Shown piece after piece: positions 1 through 10,515 of a stretch of 34,576 nucleotides of DNA. The DNA comes from Acidobacteriota bacterium (lineage in GTDB: Bacteria; Acidobacteriota; Terriglobia; Terriglobales; Acidobacteriaceae), in the NCBI GenBank assembly GCA_021779935.1, contig JAJXZT010000059.1, positions 1 to 34,576 on the forward strand, read 5' to 3'. Numbering within the stretch: the stretch's first letter is position 1; each line of letters begins with the position of its first letter. A program made the translations under genes and the position numbers. The notes beneath the pieces were generated by a model. It made no database searches. It had not been told where the DNA came from and was given only the letters and a program-made list of their open reading frames with translations.

Positions 1-168
1 TGGTTCACAGAGAATCCTCCTTCTCTGCGAAACAAACTATCCCGGCAGCCGCAAAAGCCGGCTCAGCCGCACGCGGAAGCGTCCGCCGCCGCAGCGGCTT
101 CGTTCAAGTCGACCAGTGTCCCGCGATACTGGCAAATGTCCGCTATCCTCTGTACGGATGTTGCATAA
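1..168 (+). CDS. Possible 3' end of an upstream gene (partial)
   Basis: Frame 1 is open from the first base to a TAA at 166-168 and has no start codon in it, as expected for the C-terminus of a gene that begins before the window. The translation has an Ala/Pro/Gln-rich low-complexity tail, including the run EASAAAAASFKSTS. The last 14 or so residues are encoded by a dispersed repeat copy, which may mean the repeat replaced the original end of the gene. No domain is recognisable, and frame 2 is also open here, so the call is weak. Confidence 0.3.
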   Translation, partial: WFTENPPSLRNKLSRQPQKPAQPHAEASAAAAASFKSTSVPRYWQMSAILCTDVA

Positions 169-200
169 TTTCAAACGCGACGGTGGCCGGTCATCGGCTC
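125..200 (+). repeat. Dispersed intergenic repeat, copy at 0.1 kb
   Basis: It aligns with the copy at 5345-5420: both have GATACTGG, then TCCGCTAT, CGGATGTTGC and a GCGACGRTGGSCGGT right end. It can form a short hairpin (TCCG...CGGA). It lies upstream of tex. Confidence 0.6.
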
Positions 201-341
201 GCGATTTAGGAAAGCGATGCCGAGCGTGGGTGTGGAAATGTTGTCGTTTTTCGATCTGGAACACCGAAAGGCAGCGCGGGTTTTACACAAGAGATCGTTG
301 GACTCCTCGCCCTCCATTCCGTTTAGGATGGAACCTGGACC

Positions 342-2603
<2,262 letters not shown>

Positions 2604-2673
2604 ACCCCGTTTATTGGCGGCATCAGCGCTTATGGCGTCCTTGGATATTGTCGCAGGAGTAACCTCACCATGG

Positions 2674-2711
2674 ACACGCGACGATAGGCGGTTAACCAGG
2701 CCCGTGGGACG
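2674..2711 (+). repeat. Dispersed intergenic repeat, right-end copy after tex
   Basis: GCGACGATAGGCGGT followed by a GGCCCG-like end closely matches the copy at 14560-14600. Only the right part is clear. It lies between tex and the VapBC-like operon. Confidence 0.5.
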
Positions 2712-2779
2712 TTCAGTACCGAAGGTCAACAAGGATGCCCCCTTCTTTACTACCGGCTTCGAGAACGCCAGGCCAGGCG

Positions 2780-2810
2780 TTGCCACCACTCTATATATTA
2801 GCTAATATAT
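2780..2810 (+). promoter_or_regulatory. Promoter with palindromic operator of the VapBC-like operon
   Basis: ATATATTAGCTAATATAT at 2793-2810 is a perfect 18-bp palindrome. A -35-like TTGCCA (2780-2785) stands 17 bp before a -10-like TAATAT (2803-2808) that lies inside the palindrome. Transcription would start about 2815, close to the ATG at 2833. A palindrome over the -10 is the usual arrangement for autorepression by an antitoxin or TA complex; that use is inferred. Confidence 0.65.
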
Positions 2811-2832
2811 TCTTAGCAGGTTGGAGGATGGG

Positions 2833-3078
2833 ATGACTGAGGCGACGATGTTCGAGGCCAAGACCCAGCTTTCCGAGTTGGTAAAGCGGGCCCAACGGGG
2901 AGAAAAGGTTGTTCTGACTACTGGGCGGAAAAAGACACCGGTAGCCATGATTGTCGCTCTGAAACCGGTGAAGGAGCGGGTATTCGATTTGTTTCATCAT
3001 CCTGATTTCGATATTCCCGCCGATTTCGACGAACTTCCCGAAGCCGAACAGAAGGCATGGAGCGGAGAAGGCGAGTGA
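2833..3078 (+). CDS. Type II antitoxin, Phd/YefM family
   Basis: This 81-aa protein has the typical Phd/YefM N-terminal DNA-binding fold (FEAKTQLSELVKRAQRGEKV...TTGRKKTPVAMIV). It ends in an acidic tail (FDIPADFDELPEAEQKAW) that would wrap and inhibit the toxin. The ATG at 2833 is preferred over a TTG at 2821 because GGAGG (2823-2827) sits 5 nt before it and nothing suitable precedes the TTG. The stop overlaps the start of the PIN toxin by 4 nt (GTGA, 3075-3078), so the two are translationally coupled. It probably represses its own operon through the palindrome at 2793-2810. Confidence 0.9.
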   Translation: MTEATMFEAKTQLSELVKRAQRGEKVVLTTGRKKTPVAMIVALKPVKERVFDLFHHPDFDIPADFDELPEAEQKAWSGEGE

Positions 3079-3476
3079 GAGTTCTTATCGACACGCACTA
3101 CGTGCTTTGGGCGGCAATCAACTCGAAACGCATGGAAATCTGGGCCAGGAGACTAATGGCTGACCTGGACAATGAGATCCTGGTATCCGCCGCGTCCGTG
3201 TACGAGATATGCCTCAAAGTGAGGCTTGGCAAACTCCCGGAGGCAGTTGAATTCGAAAGCGACCTCATTGCAAATATAGAAAGCCGTCTTGGATATACGC
3301 TGCTCCCCTTGGAACCGGAGTCGATGATGCGCGCCGCGCGTTTCGAAGATCCTCATGCGGATCCGTTTGATCGCATGATTGCAGCGCAGGCTATCCAGAA
3401 CAACCTGCCCCTTCTCAGCGCAGATCCCAAGCTCGATGCCTTTGGCGTTCGACGCCTGAAGAAACCTAAGCGTTAG
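3075..3476 (+). CDS. Type II toxin, VapC-like PIN-domain ribonuclease
   Basis: This PIN-domain protein of 133 aa from the GTG at 3075 would cleave RNA when freed from its antitoxin. The acidic metal-binding residues are present: D6 in VLIDTHYVLW, E44 in SAASVYEICLK, D96/D99 in the DPFDRMIAAQA motif, and D117 in LLSADPKL. The upstream ATG at 3057 would add six basic residues not expected in the family. GTG 3075 overlaps the antitoxin stop and has GGAGAAGG before it. No catalytic residue is missing, so it should be active. The RNA target cannot be read from sequence. Confidence 0.9.
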   Translation: MRVLIDTHYVLWAAINSKRMEIWARRLMADLDNEILVSAASVYEICLKVRLGKLPEAVEFESDLIANIESRLGYTLLPLEPESMMRAARFEDPHADPFDRMIAAQAIQNNLPLLSADPKLDAFGVRRLKKPKR

Positions 3477-3894
3477 CGCAATAGGCATCAGTAAAAGTCA
3501 GCATTGTTCAGCTGAGATTCCGGCTTTTTCTGACAATACTTCGTTCGACAATACTCTGCGCAAATGTTCACTACTTCGTCATCTCACCATTGCCGGTCGT
3601 ACGGCCCTTTACCGGATTCTGACCTCGGCTGGGTACATCGCCGCTGGATAACTTGGACTTGCCTAAAGTCAGAACTTCGGGTCCAGTTGCTGTGCCGTTG
3701 GTCTGTAACAGTTCCCGGTTCCCATCAAGTGCGAAGGACCGAAACCTTTAGCAGCGCCGAAGGGGCAGGCGGACAGTATGGTCTGGTTCGACTAAATGAG
3801 GGAAGCGACCGAAATCATCTTCAGACCGGATGCGTTTACCGATTCCGGTTGAAAATACCTCCGAAATCGGAGATGATTATGCGAAGAGGTCTTG
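3477..3894. other. Intergenic stretch between the first two TA pairs
   Basis: No convincing gene is present. The stretch holds pieces resembling the dispersed repeat (AAAGTCAGCATTGTTCAGC near 3495, and ACCATTGCCGGTCGTACGGC near 3587). A 9-bp direct repeat, GACAATACT, occurs at 3532-3540 and 3547-3555. The open frame that crosses into the next gene from 3564 has no coding character. Confidence 0.4.
3859..3872 (+). promoter_or_regulatory. Inverted repeat upstream of the Xre/RES operon
   Basis: CTCCGA-AA-TCGGAG is a perfect inverted repeat with 6-bp arms, 22 bp before the antitoxin ATG. A weak promoter can be drawn around it (TTGAAA 3849-3854; TGATTA near 3874). Position and symmetry suggest an operator for the Xre-type antitoxin; this is inference. 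Confidence 0.4.
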
Positions 3895-4338
3895 ATGGTA
3901 GCCCACGTACTTGCCCCCATGCCGGCGATCGGTTATCCCGAGCGGAAGCCGATGAATCTCTCCGACCCGGAGGTCCGGCGCAAACTCTCCCCGGCCGCCC
4001 TCCGGGGGTTTTTCTCGATCGCCCGAGAGTGGGACCTAAGCGAGAGCCAGATGCGCAGCCTTCTCGGCGGCATAGCCGCCTCGACCTTGCATGCCTGGAA
4101 GTCTGGTCCTGACAAGCGGGTGCTCGACCAGGACACGCTGACGCGCATCTCTTACGTGGTCGGCATCTACAAGGGACTGCACACCTACTTCGGCGCCGCC
4201 GGCGACGAGTGGATTACACTCCCGAACGACAGCCCCCTGTTCGGGGGAGCGGTACCCATCGACTTCATGGTCGCAGCAGGGCTGATAGGCATGTACGAGG
4301 TGCGCAGAATGCTCGATGCCTGGAGCGCAGGACATTGA
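3895..4338 (+). CDS. Xre/MbcA/ParS-type antitoxin (DUF2384 region)
   Basis: This 147-aa protein matches the antitoxin partner of RES-domain toxins. It has an N-terminal Xre-like helix-turn-helix segment (FSIAREWDLSESQMRSLLGG, then STLHAWKSG) and a C-terminal toxin-binding region (VVGIYKGLHTYFG...WITLPNDSPLFGG). The end (AAGLIGMYEVRRMLDAW) is typical. The ATG at 3895 follows AGAGGT; a TTG just before it is less likely. Its TGA overlaps a TTG in the toxin frame (TTGA, 4335-4338). It should neutralise the RES toxin and repress the operon. Confidence 0.88.
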   Translation: MVAHVLAPMPAIGYPERKPMNLSDPEVRRKLSPAALRGFFSIAREWDLSESQMRSLLGGIAASTLHAWKSGPDKRVLDQDTLTRISYVVGIYKGLHTYFGAAGDEWITLPNDSPLFGGAVPIDFMVAAGLIGMYEVRRMLDAWSAGH

Positions 4339-5027
4339 TTCCGCCACTAGGAGAGATCCAATTCCGCGACTCCCACCGTCTTGTTCGAACCCAGTACCGA
4401 CCGAAGGCCATATTCCGCAGGGTCTCCGCTGACGCCGATCTGCTCGATGAGATCGCATTTGCCACAGATACTTCAGAAGTCCCCAGCGCCGCGGGCCTGG
4501 CAGGGATCTCGCAGCGGGAGCTTGTCTTCGGCATCCCCAATGCTCAGATCGTTCGCGATGCCTTTCGCTTCCCCGGCGACGGGGGGAGATTTCACGACCG
4601 CGACCGTGGCGGCTGGTATGCGGCGGACCAGGTCCACGTGTCGATCTACGAGGTCGGATATCATCTCGCCCGGCGGCTACAACTCGCGCGCGGGATCGAG
4701 GTGGAGGACCAGAACTACGAGTATGACGACTGGCAGGCGGACTTTCACGCCAGTTTCTATCAACTTGACCGTTCGCGGAGATTTCAAAAGTATCTCCAGG
4801 CCGAGCCGGTCCCTCAGTGTTACGCCGAAGGCCAGACGCTGGCGCGCACCCTGCTCGCCAAAGGCGCCAATGGGATCGTCTATCCGAGTGTGCGCGAGGA
4901 AACGGGGCTCTGCATCGTCTGCTTCCGCCCGGCACTGGTCTACCGGCCGCGGCTGACCGAGAGTTACACGCTCAAGATCACGCTCGAAGCTTCGGGAGCC
5001 TTTCATATATTGCACAACCGGAAATAG
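4335..5027 (+). CDS. RES-domain toxin (NAD+-depleting family)
   Basis: This is a RES-family toxin of about 230 aa. Characterised members (for example MbcT) degrade NAD+. The conserved Arg is in KAIFRRVSADADLL. The GRFHDRDRGGWYAADQ segment leads to the Tyr/Glu-containing HVSIYEVGYHL. A late Ser lies in ANGIVYPSVREETGLCIVCF, followed by RPALVYRP. The open frame runs upstream to 4209, but that part only shadows the antitoxin. I choose TTG 4335 because it overlaps the antitoxin stop by 4 nt, leaves the usual RES length, and follows GGAGCGCAGGA. The hallmark R, E and S residues all appear present, so the toxin is probably functional. Confidence 0.87.
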   Translation: MIPPLGEIQFRDSHRLVRTQYRPKAIFRRVSADADLLDEIAFATDTSEVPSAAGLAGISQRELVFGIPNAQIVRDAFRFPGDGGRFHDRDRGGWYAADQVHVSIYEVGYHLARRLQLARGIEVEDQNYEYDDWQADFHASFYQLDRSRRFQKYLQAEPVPQCYAEGQTLARTLLAKGANGIVYPSVREETGLCIVCFRPALVYRPRLTESYTLKITLEASGAFHILHNRK

Positions 5028-5344
5028 CCTGATTCTGTCAGAACGGAATTCAGTCGGCGATTCTGGGCCGCTTCAAATGCCCCTGCTCAACTCTTTGAGC
5101 ACTCCCACCCGACTGTCGGCGACGGGAACACGGAATCTCACATCAGAACCTAGTTTTATCATGCAGGTCTATTGCAGCATCTCGATGTCCTCCGATACCG
5201 ATTGGCGCAACATCAGCGACACCAAATTCGCTGACCAGGTGATTGCCCACACGAGCAAGGCTGCATCGGAGAATGCCCATTCGTTGATGGGTGTAGCAGA
5301 GAGACCGATCGCGCTATGAAGGCGGTAGGAGGCCGGTCCCCCAA
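5028..5344. other. Intergenic stretch after the RES toxin
   Basis: No recognisable gene, RNA or strong terminator. Short open frames here have no coding character. It leads into the repeat copy at 5345. Confidence 0.4.
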
Positions 5345-5420
5345 GATACTGGAAGCCGCTCCGCTATTATCCTGCGGATGTTGCTCACTTTGTAAAGCGA
5401 CGATGGGCGGTAAGACGGGA
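5345..5420 (+). repeat. Dispersed intergenic repeat, copy at 5.4 kb
   Basis: Clear alignment with the copy at 125-200 (GATACTGG, CTCCGCTAT, GCGGATGTTGCTC, AAGCGACGATGGGCGGTAA). TCCGC...GCGGA forms a 5-bp stem. It lies 75 bp before the HEAT-protein start. Confidence 0.6.
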
Positions 5421-5495
5421 GTCTCGACGGATTCGGGCTTATACTGGGCGCGCAGACTCAACACCATGAACTGTCCAGTGACAGGGGGTTGCTCG

Positions 5496-6269
5496 ATGCT
5501 CATCACAGTCGCGCTGTTGATCTTTAGCGTGGCTGCTGGCGCTGCGTTCCCTCAAGACGTCCAAGGGAGTCCACAAATCACTTCGCGAATGATTTCCCTT
5601 GCGGAGGTGCTGTCCTCTCATGGGGTGACGGACCTTTCAGAGCAGTCGCTCATATCGACTCTTACAAACAGCAATCCGCAAGTGCGGAGTGTGGCTGCTA
5701 TGAAGCTCGCGGAGGATCATCATGATGACGCGGCACCTGCTGTCGAATCTGCGCTCTCTCGCGAGCAAGACCTTAATGCGCAAATCGGATTGTCCGAGGC
5801 GCTTTGGGGGCTCCACAGTGAAAAGGGAATCGCGCACCTGCGTGCGATGTGTACAAACTCATCGTTGAAACTTGCAACCTTGATTGCAGTCGTTGACGCC
5901 CTCAGACTTACCCATTCCCGAGCGGGCGTTTGCGCGGAGACGTTTTTCGCCGCCATCGGAAGCGCGAAGGAGCCGGGGGACATTGCAATGGGAGAAACCC
6001 GGCTTTCGGCTATCTACTGCGACTCCACTCCTGAAGAGGCGCGTCGTATCATGACGACTCTCAAGCTGTACTTGACGAATCGTAAGCAAGAAGCGCAAAT
6101 TCGTTTGGAAGCAAGTCAGGCGCTCGCAGACATCGGCACTTCAGAGTCCGAAGAAGCCATTCGAGCGGCCATTTCTCAAGAACAAAACCCAGATTATCGG
6201 ATGTTCTTTGAGGCCACTTTGAAAGGCCTAGAGAGAAACCCGCACTATTGTGACAGCACCAGAAAATGA
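5496..6269 (+). CDS. Exported HEAT-repeat protein
   Basis: This protein of about 257 aa begins with a Sec-type signal peptide (MLITVALLIFSVAAGAAFPQ). Helical HEAT/PBS-lyase-like repeats follow: NPQVRSVAAMKLAEDHHDDA, EQDLNAQIGLSEALWGL, NSSLKLATLIAVVDALR and AQIRLEASQALADIGTSE. Such repeats form protein-binding solenoids, so it is probably a periplasmic scaffold. The frame is open upstream to 5316, but the ATG at 5496 has AGGGGG about 9 nt before it and places the hydrophobic stretch at the N-terminus. An ATG at 5466 is the alternative. It stands alone between two TA pairs; no partner or enzyme function is evident. Confidence 0.75.
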   Translation: MLITVALLIFSVAAGAAFPQDVQGSPQITSRMISLAEVLSSHGVTDLSEQSLISTLTNSNPQVRSVAAMKLAEDHHDDAAPAVESALSREQDLNAQIGLSEALWGLHSEKGIAHLRAMCTNSSLKLATLIAVVDALRLTHSRAGVCAETFFAAIGSAKEPGDIAMGETRLSAIYCDSTPEEARRIMTTLKLYLTNRKQEAQIRLEASQALADIGTSESEEAIRAAISQEQNPDYRMFFEATLKGLERNPHYCDSTRK

Positions 6270-6281
6270 TGCCAGTAAAGT

Positions 6282-6330
6282 GTGTCGTCGGCGGTGATTG
6301 CCGTATTGTCGGCGACTATTCCCATGTTTC
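6282..6330 (+). repeat. Possible dispersed repeat fragments before parDE
   Basis: CGTCGGCGGTGATTGCC resembles a repeat right end, and TTGTCGGCGACTATTCCC resembles a left end, giving two partial copies back to back. The match is weaker than for the better copies. Confidence 0.35.
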
Positions 6331-6344
6331 ACCACTTAGCAAAA

Positions 6345-6363
6345 GGTGGTAATATTTACTACC
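6345..6363 (+). promoter_or_regulatory. Operator/promoter of the ParDE-like operon
   Basis: GGTGGTAA (6345-6352) and TTACTACC (6356-6363) form an inverted repeat with one G-T mismatch around TAT. The -10-like TAATAT (6350-6355) lies inside it, 18 bp before the antitoxin ATG. This suits autorepression by a ribbon-helix-helix antitoxin. Confidence 0.5.
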
Positions 6364-6373
6364 GAGGGTGAAG

Positions 6374-6655
6374 ATGGCTGACATTCAAAAAATTAGCGTC
6401 GCCCTGACAGCGGAGCAGGTAAATTCGCTCAAGGCCGCCGTGGAAACGGGCGAATACGCCACAACAAGTGAAATCGTGCGAGAAGCTTTGCGCGAATGGC
6501 AATGGAAGCGAGAGCTTCGCGGCGAAGACTTGAAGAGAATGCGAGAGCTCTGGAACGAAGGCAAGTCCAGTGGCCCAGCGGCGCCGCTGAATATGGCTGA
6601 GACCCGGAATCAGGCGAGGCTGAGACTCAAGAAGGCCGCCGAACGGACTGCATGA
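6374..6655 (+). CDS. parD: Type II antitoxin, ParD family (ribbon-helix-helix)
   Basis: This 93-aa protein has an N-terminal ribbon-helix-helix: a beta strand (QKISVALTAEQ), then helix-turn-helix (LKAAVETGEYATTSEIVREALREWQW) with the conserved SEIVREALR segment. A charged C-terminal tail follows for toxin binding. GAGG at 6364-6367 is well placed for the ATG at 6374; a GTG at 6368 is less likely. The stop overlaps the ParE start (ATGA, 6652-6655). It should dimerise on the inverted repeat upstream and repress the operon. Confidence 0.88.
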   Translation: MADIQKISVALTAEQVNSLKAAVETGEYATTSEIVREALREWQWKRELRGEDLKRMRELWNEGKSSGPAAPLNMAETRNQARLRLKKAAERTA

Positions 6656-6963
6656 AGACCAAGGTCTTGTGGACACCTCAGGCACGCGAAGACCTGTTCG
6701 ATATCTACGTCACGATCGGCTTTGACAATCCCTCGGCGGCGGAGCGAATGTATTCGGCGATCGAGGCGCACGTCGACTTGCTTGCAAGCTCGCCCCGTAT
6801 TGGCGTCCGCAGGCCTGAAATTGCGCCATCAACCCGAATTCTGGTGGAAGGCGTGTACTTGATTCTCTATGAGACGCACCCGGACACAAACGACGGACTC
6901 GTTGATTCCGTTGAGATTGTGCGTATCGTACATGGCCATCGAGACCTAAGCCGCCTTTTCTAG
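6652..6963 (+). CDS. parE: Type II toxin, ParE/RelE superfamily
   Basis: This 103-aa protein shows the ParE pattern: VLWTPQAREDLFDIYVTIGFDNPSAAERMYSAIEAHVDLLASSPRIG, then RRPEIAPSTRILVEGVYLILYE and the C-terminal VEIVRIVHGHRDLSRLF. ParE toxins poison DNA gyrase, whereas related RelE proteins cut mRNA. The VxIVRIxHGxRD ending favours ParE. It is full length and overlaps its antitoxin by 4 nt. Confidence 0.88.
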   Translation: MKTKVLWTPQAREDLFDIYVTIGFDNPSAAERMYSAIEAHVDLLASSPRIGVRRPEIAPSTRILVEGVYLILYETHPDTNDGLVDSVEIVRIVHGHRDLSRLF

Positions 6964-7017
6964 TGCCCCGACCAAGTGTGACGAAGCAAACGGCACTCAA
7001 AGTTGTGTCGTTAGCGT

Positions 7018-7153
7018 ATGGTCGGCATTCAAACAACGGAGACAATGCCTCCGGAAACGGCCCCGCCGGGGCCGGGACCTCCTTGGGACGGCATCAACAG
7101 ACATGGTTGTTTACTATCTGCAAAAGTCAGCATGGGCGGTTACTCGGGCGGAA
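7018..7153 (+). repeat. Dispersed intergenic repeat, full-length copy at 7.1 kb
   Basis: It aligns along its whole length with the copy at 19979-20111 (ATGGTCGGCA, ACAATGCCT, CCTCC, TTGTTTACTA, GTCAGC). It contains a strong hairpin, GGCCCC-GCC-GGGGCC (7059-7073). The right end is GTCAGCATGGGCGGT with CTCGGGCGGAAC. It sits between parE and the convergent araC-type gene. Confidence 0.75.
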
Positions 7154-7249
7154 CTCGGCTTTTGAGCTCGATGAGTGACTTGGCGATTGTGCGCTCGTTG
7201 ACATAGGCCTCGACTGCGGTGAACCCGCAGGTAGCGGAGCCACGGGGGT

Positions 7250-8263
7250 TCAGTGGACCGCGGGAGACCGATGACTCTCTCGCCAATGCTTGGGGGGAAT
7301 CCCTTCCCAACCACGAAACGCTCGCGCAAACGAGTTCGCATCCTCGTAGCCGAGCAGGTAAGCCGCTTCACCAAGTTCGAGAACCGAATTGCTTAGGTAA
7401 TAACGGGCGAGCTGCCGGCGGGCATCGTCGAGCACGCGTTGAAAGCTCGAGCCGGCATCCTGCAACCGTCGCTGCAAAGTGCGCGAGCTGGTGTGCAGAT
7501 CATCGGCGATCTCCTCGATCGAGGGACGTCTGCCGGTAAGCCTCTGTTGAATTGCTCCGCGCACAAGTTCGATGAAACTGTTCTGCTCATCAGCGTAGCG
7601 GTGCTCGAGCTCGTGCTCGAACTGAGGCGCGAGCATTTCCAGAAGCTCAGAGTTGCGGGTGACGAATGGCAGTTCTGCGTCAGTGACGCGGAAGATCATC
7701 GCGTTTTGTGTCGCTCCACAGACCACGGGGCATCCGAAGTGCCGTTCGAGCTGTTTCAGGTGTCCGCGAACCTGAACCAGTTCCACGCGTAGCGGTGAAA
7801 GGCGACTACCCGTACCTTGCCGGGCGATGGTCAAAAGCCAGGCGAAGCAGTTCTCAATCAGTGCGGGCGGCTCGACCTCAACTGCCAGTGTCCAGCGAAA
7901 CCGAATGCTCCATTCTCCCCCGCGCTTCGTCTGCAGAATCTCTTCGGGTGCCGACAGTCTTTTGTACTTTGCCATATAGTCGATGGCCGGGCCGAACTTC
8001 TCTGCCGCCAATGCGGCGATGCCGATGGGATGAAATCGCTCCACCTTCGTCTCGGTGCCGAGCTTGAGGCCGATCGCGGGGTCTTTGCTGACGTCCCCGA
8101 TGGCGCGCCAGAGGGCAAACAGTTCCAGCGTATTCACAAGGATTCGCGACTGATCGAAGAAGTCTCGCGGCAGACCGGCCGCGCGCAGAACGGCGGGGGA
8201 GGCGACTCCCGATTCCTCGAGTTTGACGCGCAGACTATTCGAAACCCTGAACTGTTTGGCCAT
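7250..8263 (-). CDS. AraC-family transcriptional regulator (arabinose-binding-like N-domain)
   Basis: This 337-aa regulator has the long N-terminal sensor domain of the OruR/ArgR-like branch (from MAKQFRVSNSLRVKLEESGV through WRAIGDVSKDPAIGLKLG and the FRWTLAVEVEPPALIENCFA region). The C-terminal AraC DNA-binding domain is at about 235-335: PSIEEIADDLHTSSRTLQRR, then LARYYLSNSVLELGEAAYLLGYEDANSFARAF. It is transcribed away from the aldo/keto reductase operon, which it probably controls through half-sites at 8407-8466. The ligand is unknown. No truncation is seen. Confidence 0.93.
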   Translation of the reverse strand: MAKQFRVSNSLRVKLEESGVASPAVLRAAGLPRDFFDQSRILVNTLELFALWRAIGDVSKDPAIGLKLGTETKVERFHPIGIAALAAEKFGPAIDYMAKYKRLSAPEEILQTKRGGEWSIRFRWTLAVEVEPPALIENCFAWLLTIARQGTGSRLSPLRVELVQVRGHLKQLERHFGCPVVCGATQNAMIFRVTDAELPFVTRNSELLEMLAPQFEHELEHRYADEQNSFIELVRGAIQQRLTGRRPSIEEIADDLHTSSRTLQRRLQDAGSSFQRVLDDARRQLARYYLSNSVLELGEAAYLLGYEDANSFARAFRGWEGIPPKHWRESHRSPAVH

Positions 8264-8406
8264 GAGGTTCTGGTATCCACATACGGCGCGAGGAACGTGC
8301 GATCAGGCAGACACGGTGAACGTCGCGCTCTGCTTACTACGTTAGTCAATTCCGGTCGCCGGCGCCATGCAGATCGCGCCAAAGTCCCTGCCGGATGCGC
8401 CACCTT

Positions 8407-8466
8407 GCCGGCGCATTCTACGGCTTTTCGATTGGCGCATTCTGCCGTCATATTGGCGCCTTCTGC
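8407..8466 (+). promoter_or_regulatory. Three direct half-sites between araC-type gene and reductase operon
   Basis: GGCGCATTCT occurs at 8410 and 8434, and GGCGCCTTCT at 8455. The last two lie in the longer matches ATTGGCGCATTCTGC and ATTGGCGCCTTCTGC. The spacings are 24 and 21 bp, about two helical turns, as in tandem AraC-type operators. They lie 90-150 bp before the reductase start. Binding by the divergent regulator is inferred. Confidence 0.6.
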
Positions 8467-8493
8467 AGGGCGGAGAGTCTCGAACATGGCTAA

Positions 8494-9540
<1,047 letters not shown>

Positions 9541-9546
9541 TGCGGC

Positions 9547-9572
9547 CCATGCCACGCCGAGGCGCGGCATGG
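9547..9572 (+). other. Intercistronic hairpin between AKR and SDR genes
   Basis: Arms CCATGCCACGCC and GGCGCGGCATGG pair with one mismatch around GA. No T-run follows, so it is more likely an mRNA processing or stabilising stem, or partial attenuator, than a terminator. Confidence 0.45.
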
Positions 9573-9615
9573 TTGCCCCTCAGGAAGCGCAGCTAAACGA
9601 AGTATGGGAGATGTT

Positions 9616-10443
9616 ATGCAAGTGGTGGTGGTAATCGGCGCGGGCGGTATCGGAATGGCCATTGCCCGCCGGCAGGGATTTGGCAAGCAAATTCTACTGG
9701 CGGACTTCAACGAGAAGATACTGGTGACCGCGGTGAAGGAACTCGAAACAGCGAGCTACCGGGTGTCCACCCAAAAGGTGGATGTCTCTTCGCGAGAGTC
9801 CGTGCGGGCGCTTGCCGATCACGCCGCCTCCCTCGGCGATGTGATCAACGTTGTAAACACGGCGGGGCTGTCGCCCAACATGGCCCCGCCCGACCGGATT
9901 CTTGCTGTGGACCTCTACGGGAGCGCAGTCGTTTTCGAGGAATTCGAGCGCGTCATCGCGCCCGGAGGTGCTGCTCTGATCGTCTCCAGCATGGCCGGCC
10001 ACATGTCTGCACCGCTGCCCCCGGAGCAGGAGCGCGATCTGGCATTCGCGCCTGCCGACGAGCTGATGAAGAAGCCGTTCCTGGGAACGGAGGCTGTGCC
10101 AGATTCGATGGTGGCCTACATCATCTCCAAACGAGCCAATCATCTTCGAGTTCAGACATCGGCCATCACCTGGGGCCGGCGCGGAGCGCGTGTCAACTCC
10201 ATCAGTCCAGGAATTATCTCGACGCCCCTTGCGCAGCACGAACTGAATTCGGCGATCGGTGATATCTATCGGGGCATGATTGAGGCATCGCCTGCCAAGC
10301 GCATGGCCTCGCCCGACGAGATTGCTGTAGCCGCGAGCTTCCTGCTCGGGCCCGACGCAGGATTCGTGACTGGCAGCGATCTTCTAATTGACGGTGGCGT
10401 GATTGCCGCCATGCGAGCAGGCCTGCTGCCGACGCCGGCGTAG
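9616..10443 (+). CDS. SDR family oxidoreductase
   Basis: This 275-aa classical short-chain dehydrogenase/reductase begins at ATG 9616, which has GGGAG 5 nt upstream; the ATG at 9604 has no site. The nucleotide-binding motif is GAGGIGMAIA, close to the N-terminus. An NTAG-like NTAGLS, the catalytic Ser in VSSMAGH and YIISK (Y168, K172) follow. SPGIISTPL and the FVTGSDLLIDGG ending are typical. An insertion of about 35 residues between Ser and Tyr (APLPPEQERDLAFAPADELM) would shape the substrate pocket. It lies downstream of the AKR gene in the same operon. The substrate is unknown. Confidence 0.93.
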   Translation: MQVVVVIGAGGIGMAIARRQGFGKQILLADFNEKILVTAVKELETASYRVSTQKVDVSSRESVRALADHAASLGDVINVVNTAGLSPNMAPPDRILAVDLYGSAVVFEEFERVIAPGGAALIVSSMAGHMSAPLPPEQERDLAFAPADELMKKPFLGTEAVPDSMVAYIISKRANHLRVQTSAITWGRRGARVNSISPGIISTPLAQHELNSAIGDIYRGMIEASPAKRMASPDEIAVAASFLLGPDAGFVTGSDLLIDGGVIAAMRAGLLPTPA

Positions 10444-10515
10444 TACCAGCCGCCCAATCCCAGATCGCTTGCGAACGGCAACCTGAGCCGCATGCATTCA
10501 GCCGATGGAGATCAC

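Noticed and set aside
3564-4112. 182-aa plus-strand open frame before and overlapping the Xre-type antitoxin
   Set aside because: Its second half is an out-of-frame reading of the antitoxin gene, its first half shows no domain or ribosome site, and the antitoxin is clearly the real gene.
4036-4935. 299-aa minus-strand open frame opposite the Xre/RES genes
   Set aside because: Arg/Pro/Gly-rich translation typical of an antisense shadow; both plus-strand genes have intact family motifs.
7059-7073. GGCCCC-GCC-GGGGCC as a Rho-independent terminator for parDE
   Set aside because: No T-run follows, and the hairpin is a conserved part of the dispersed repeat.
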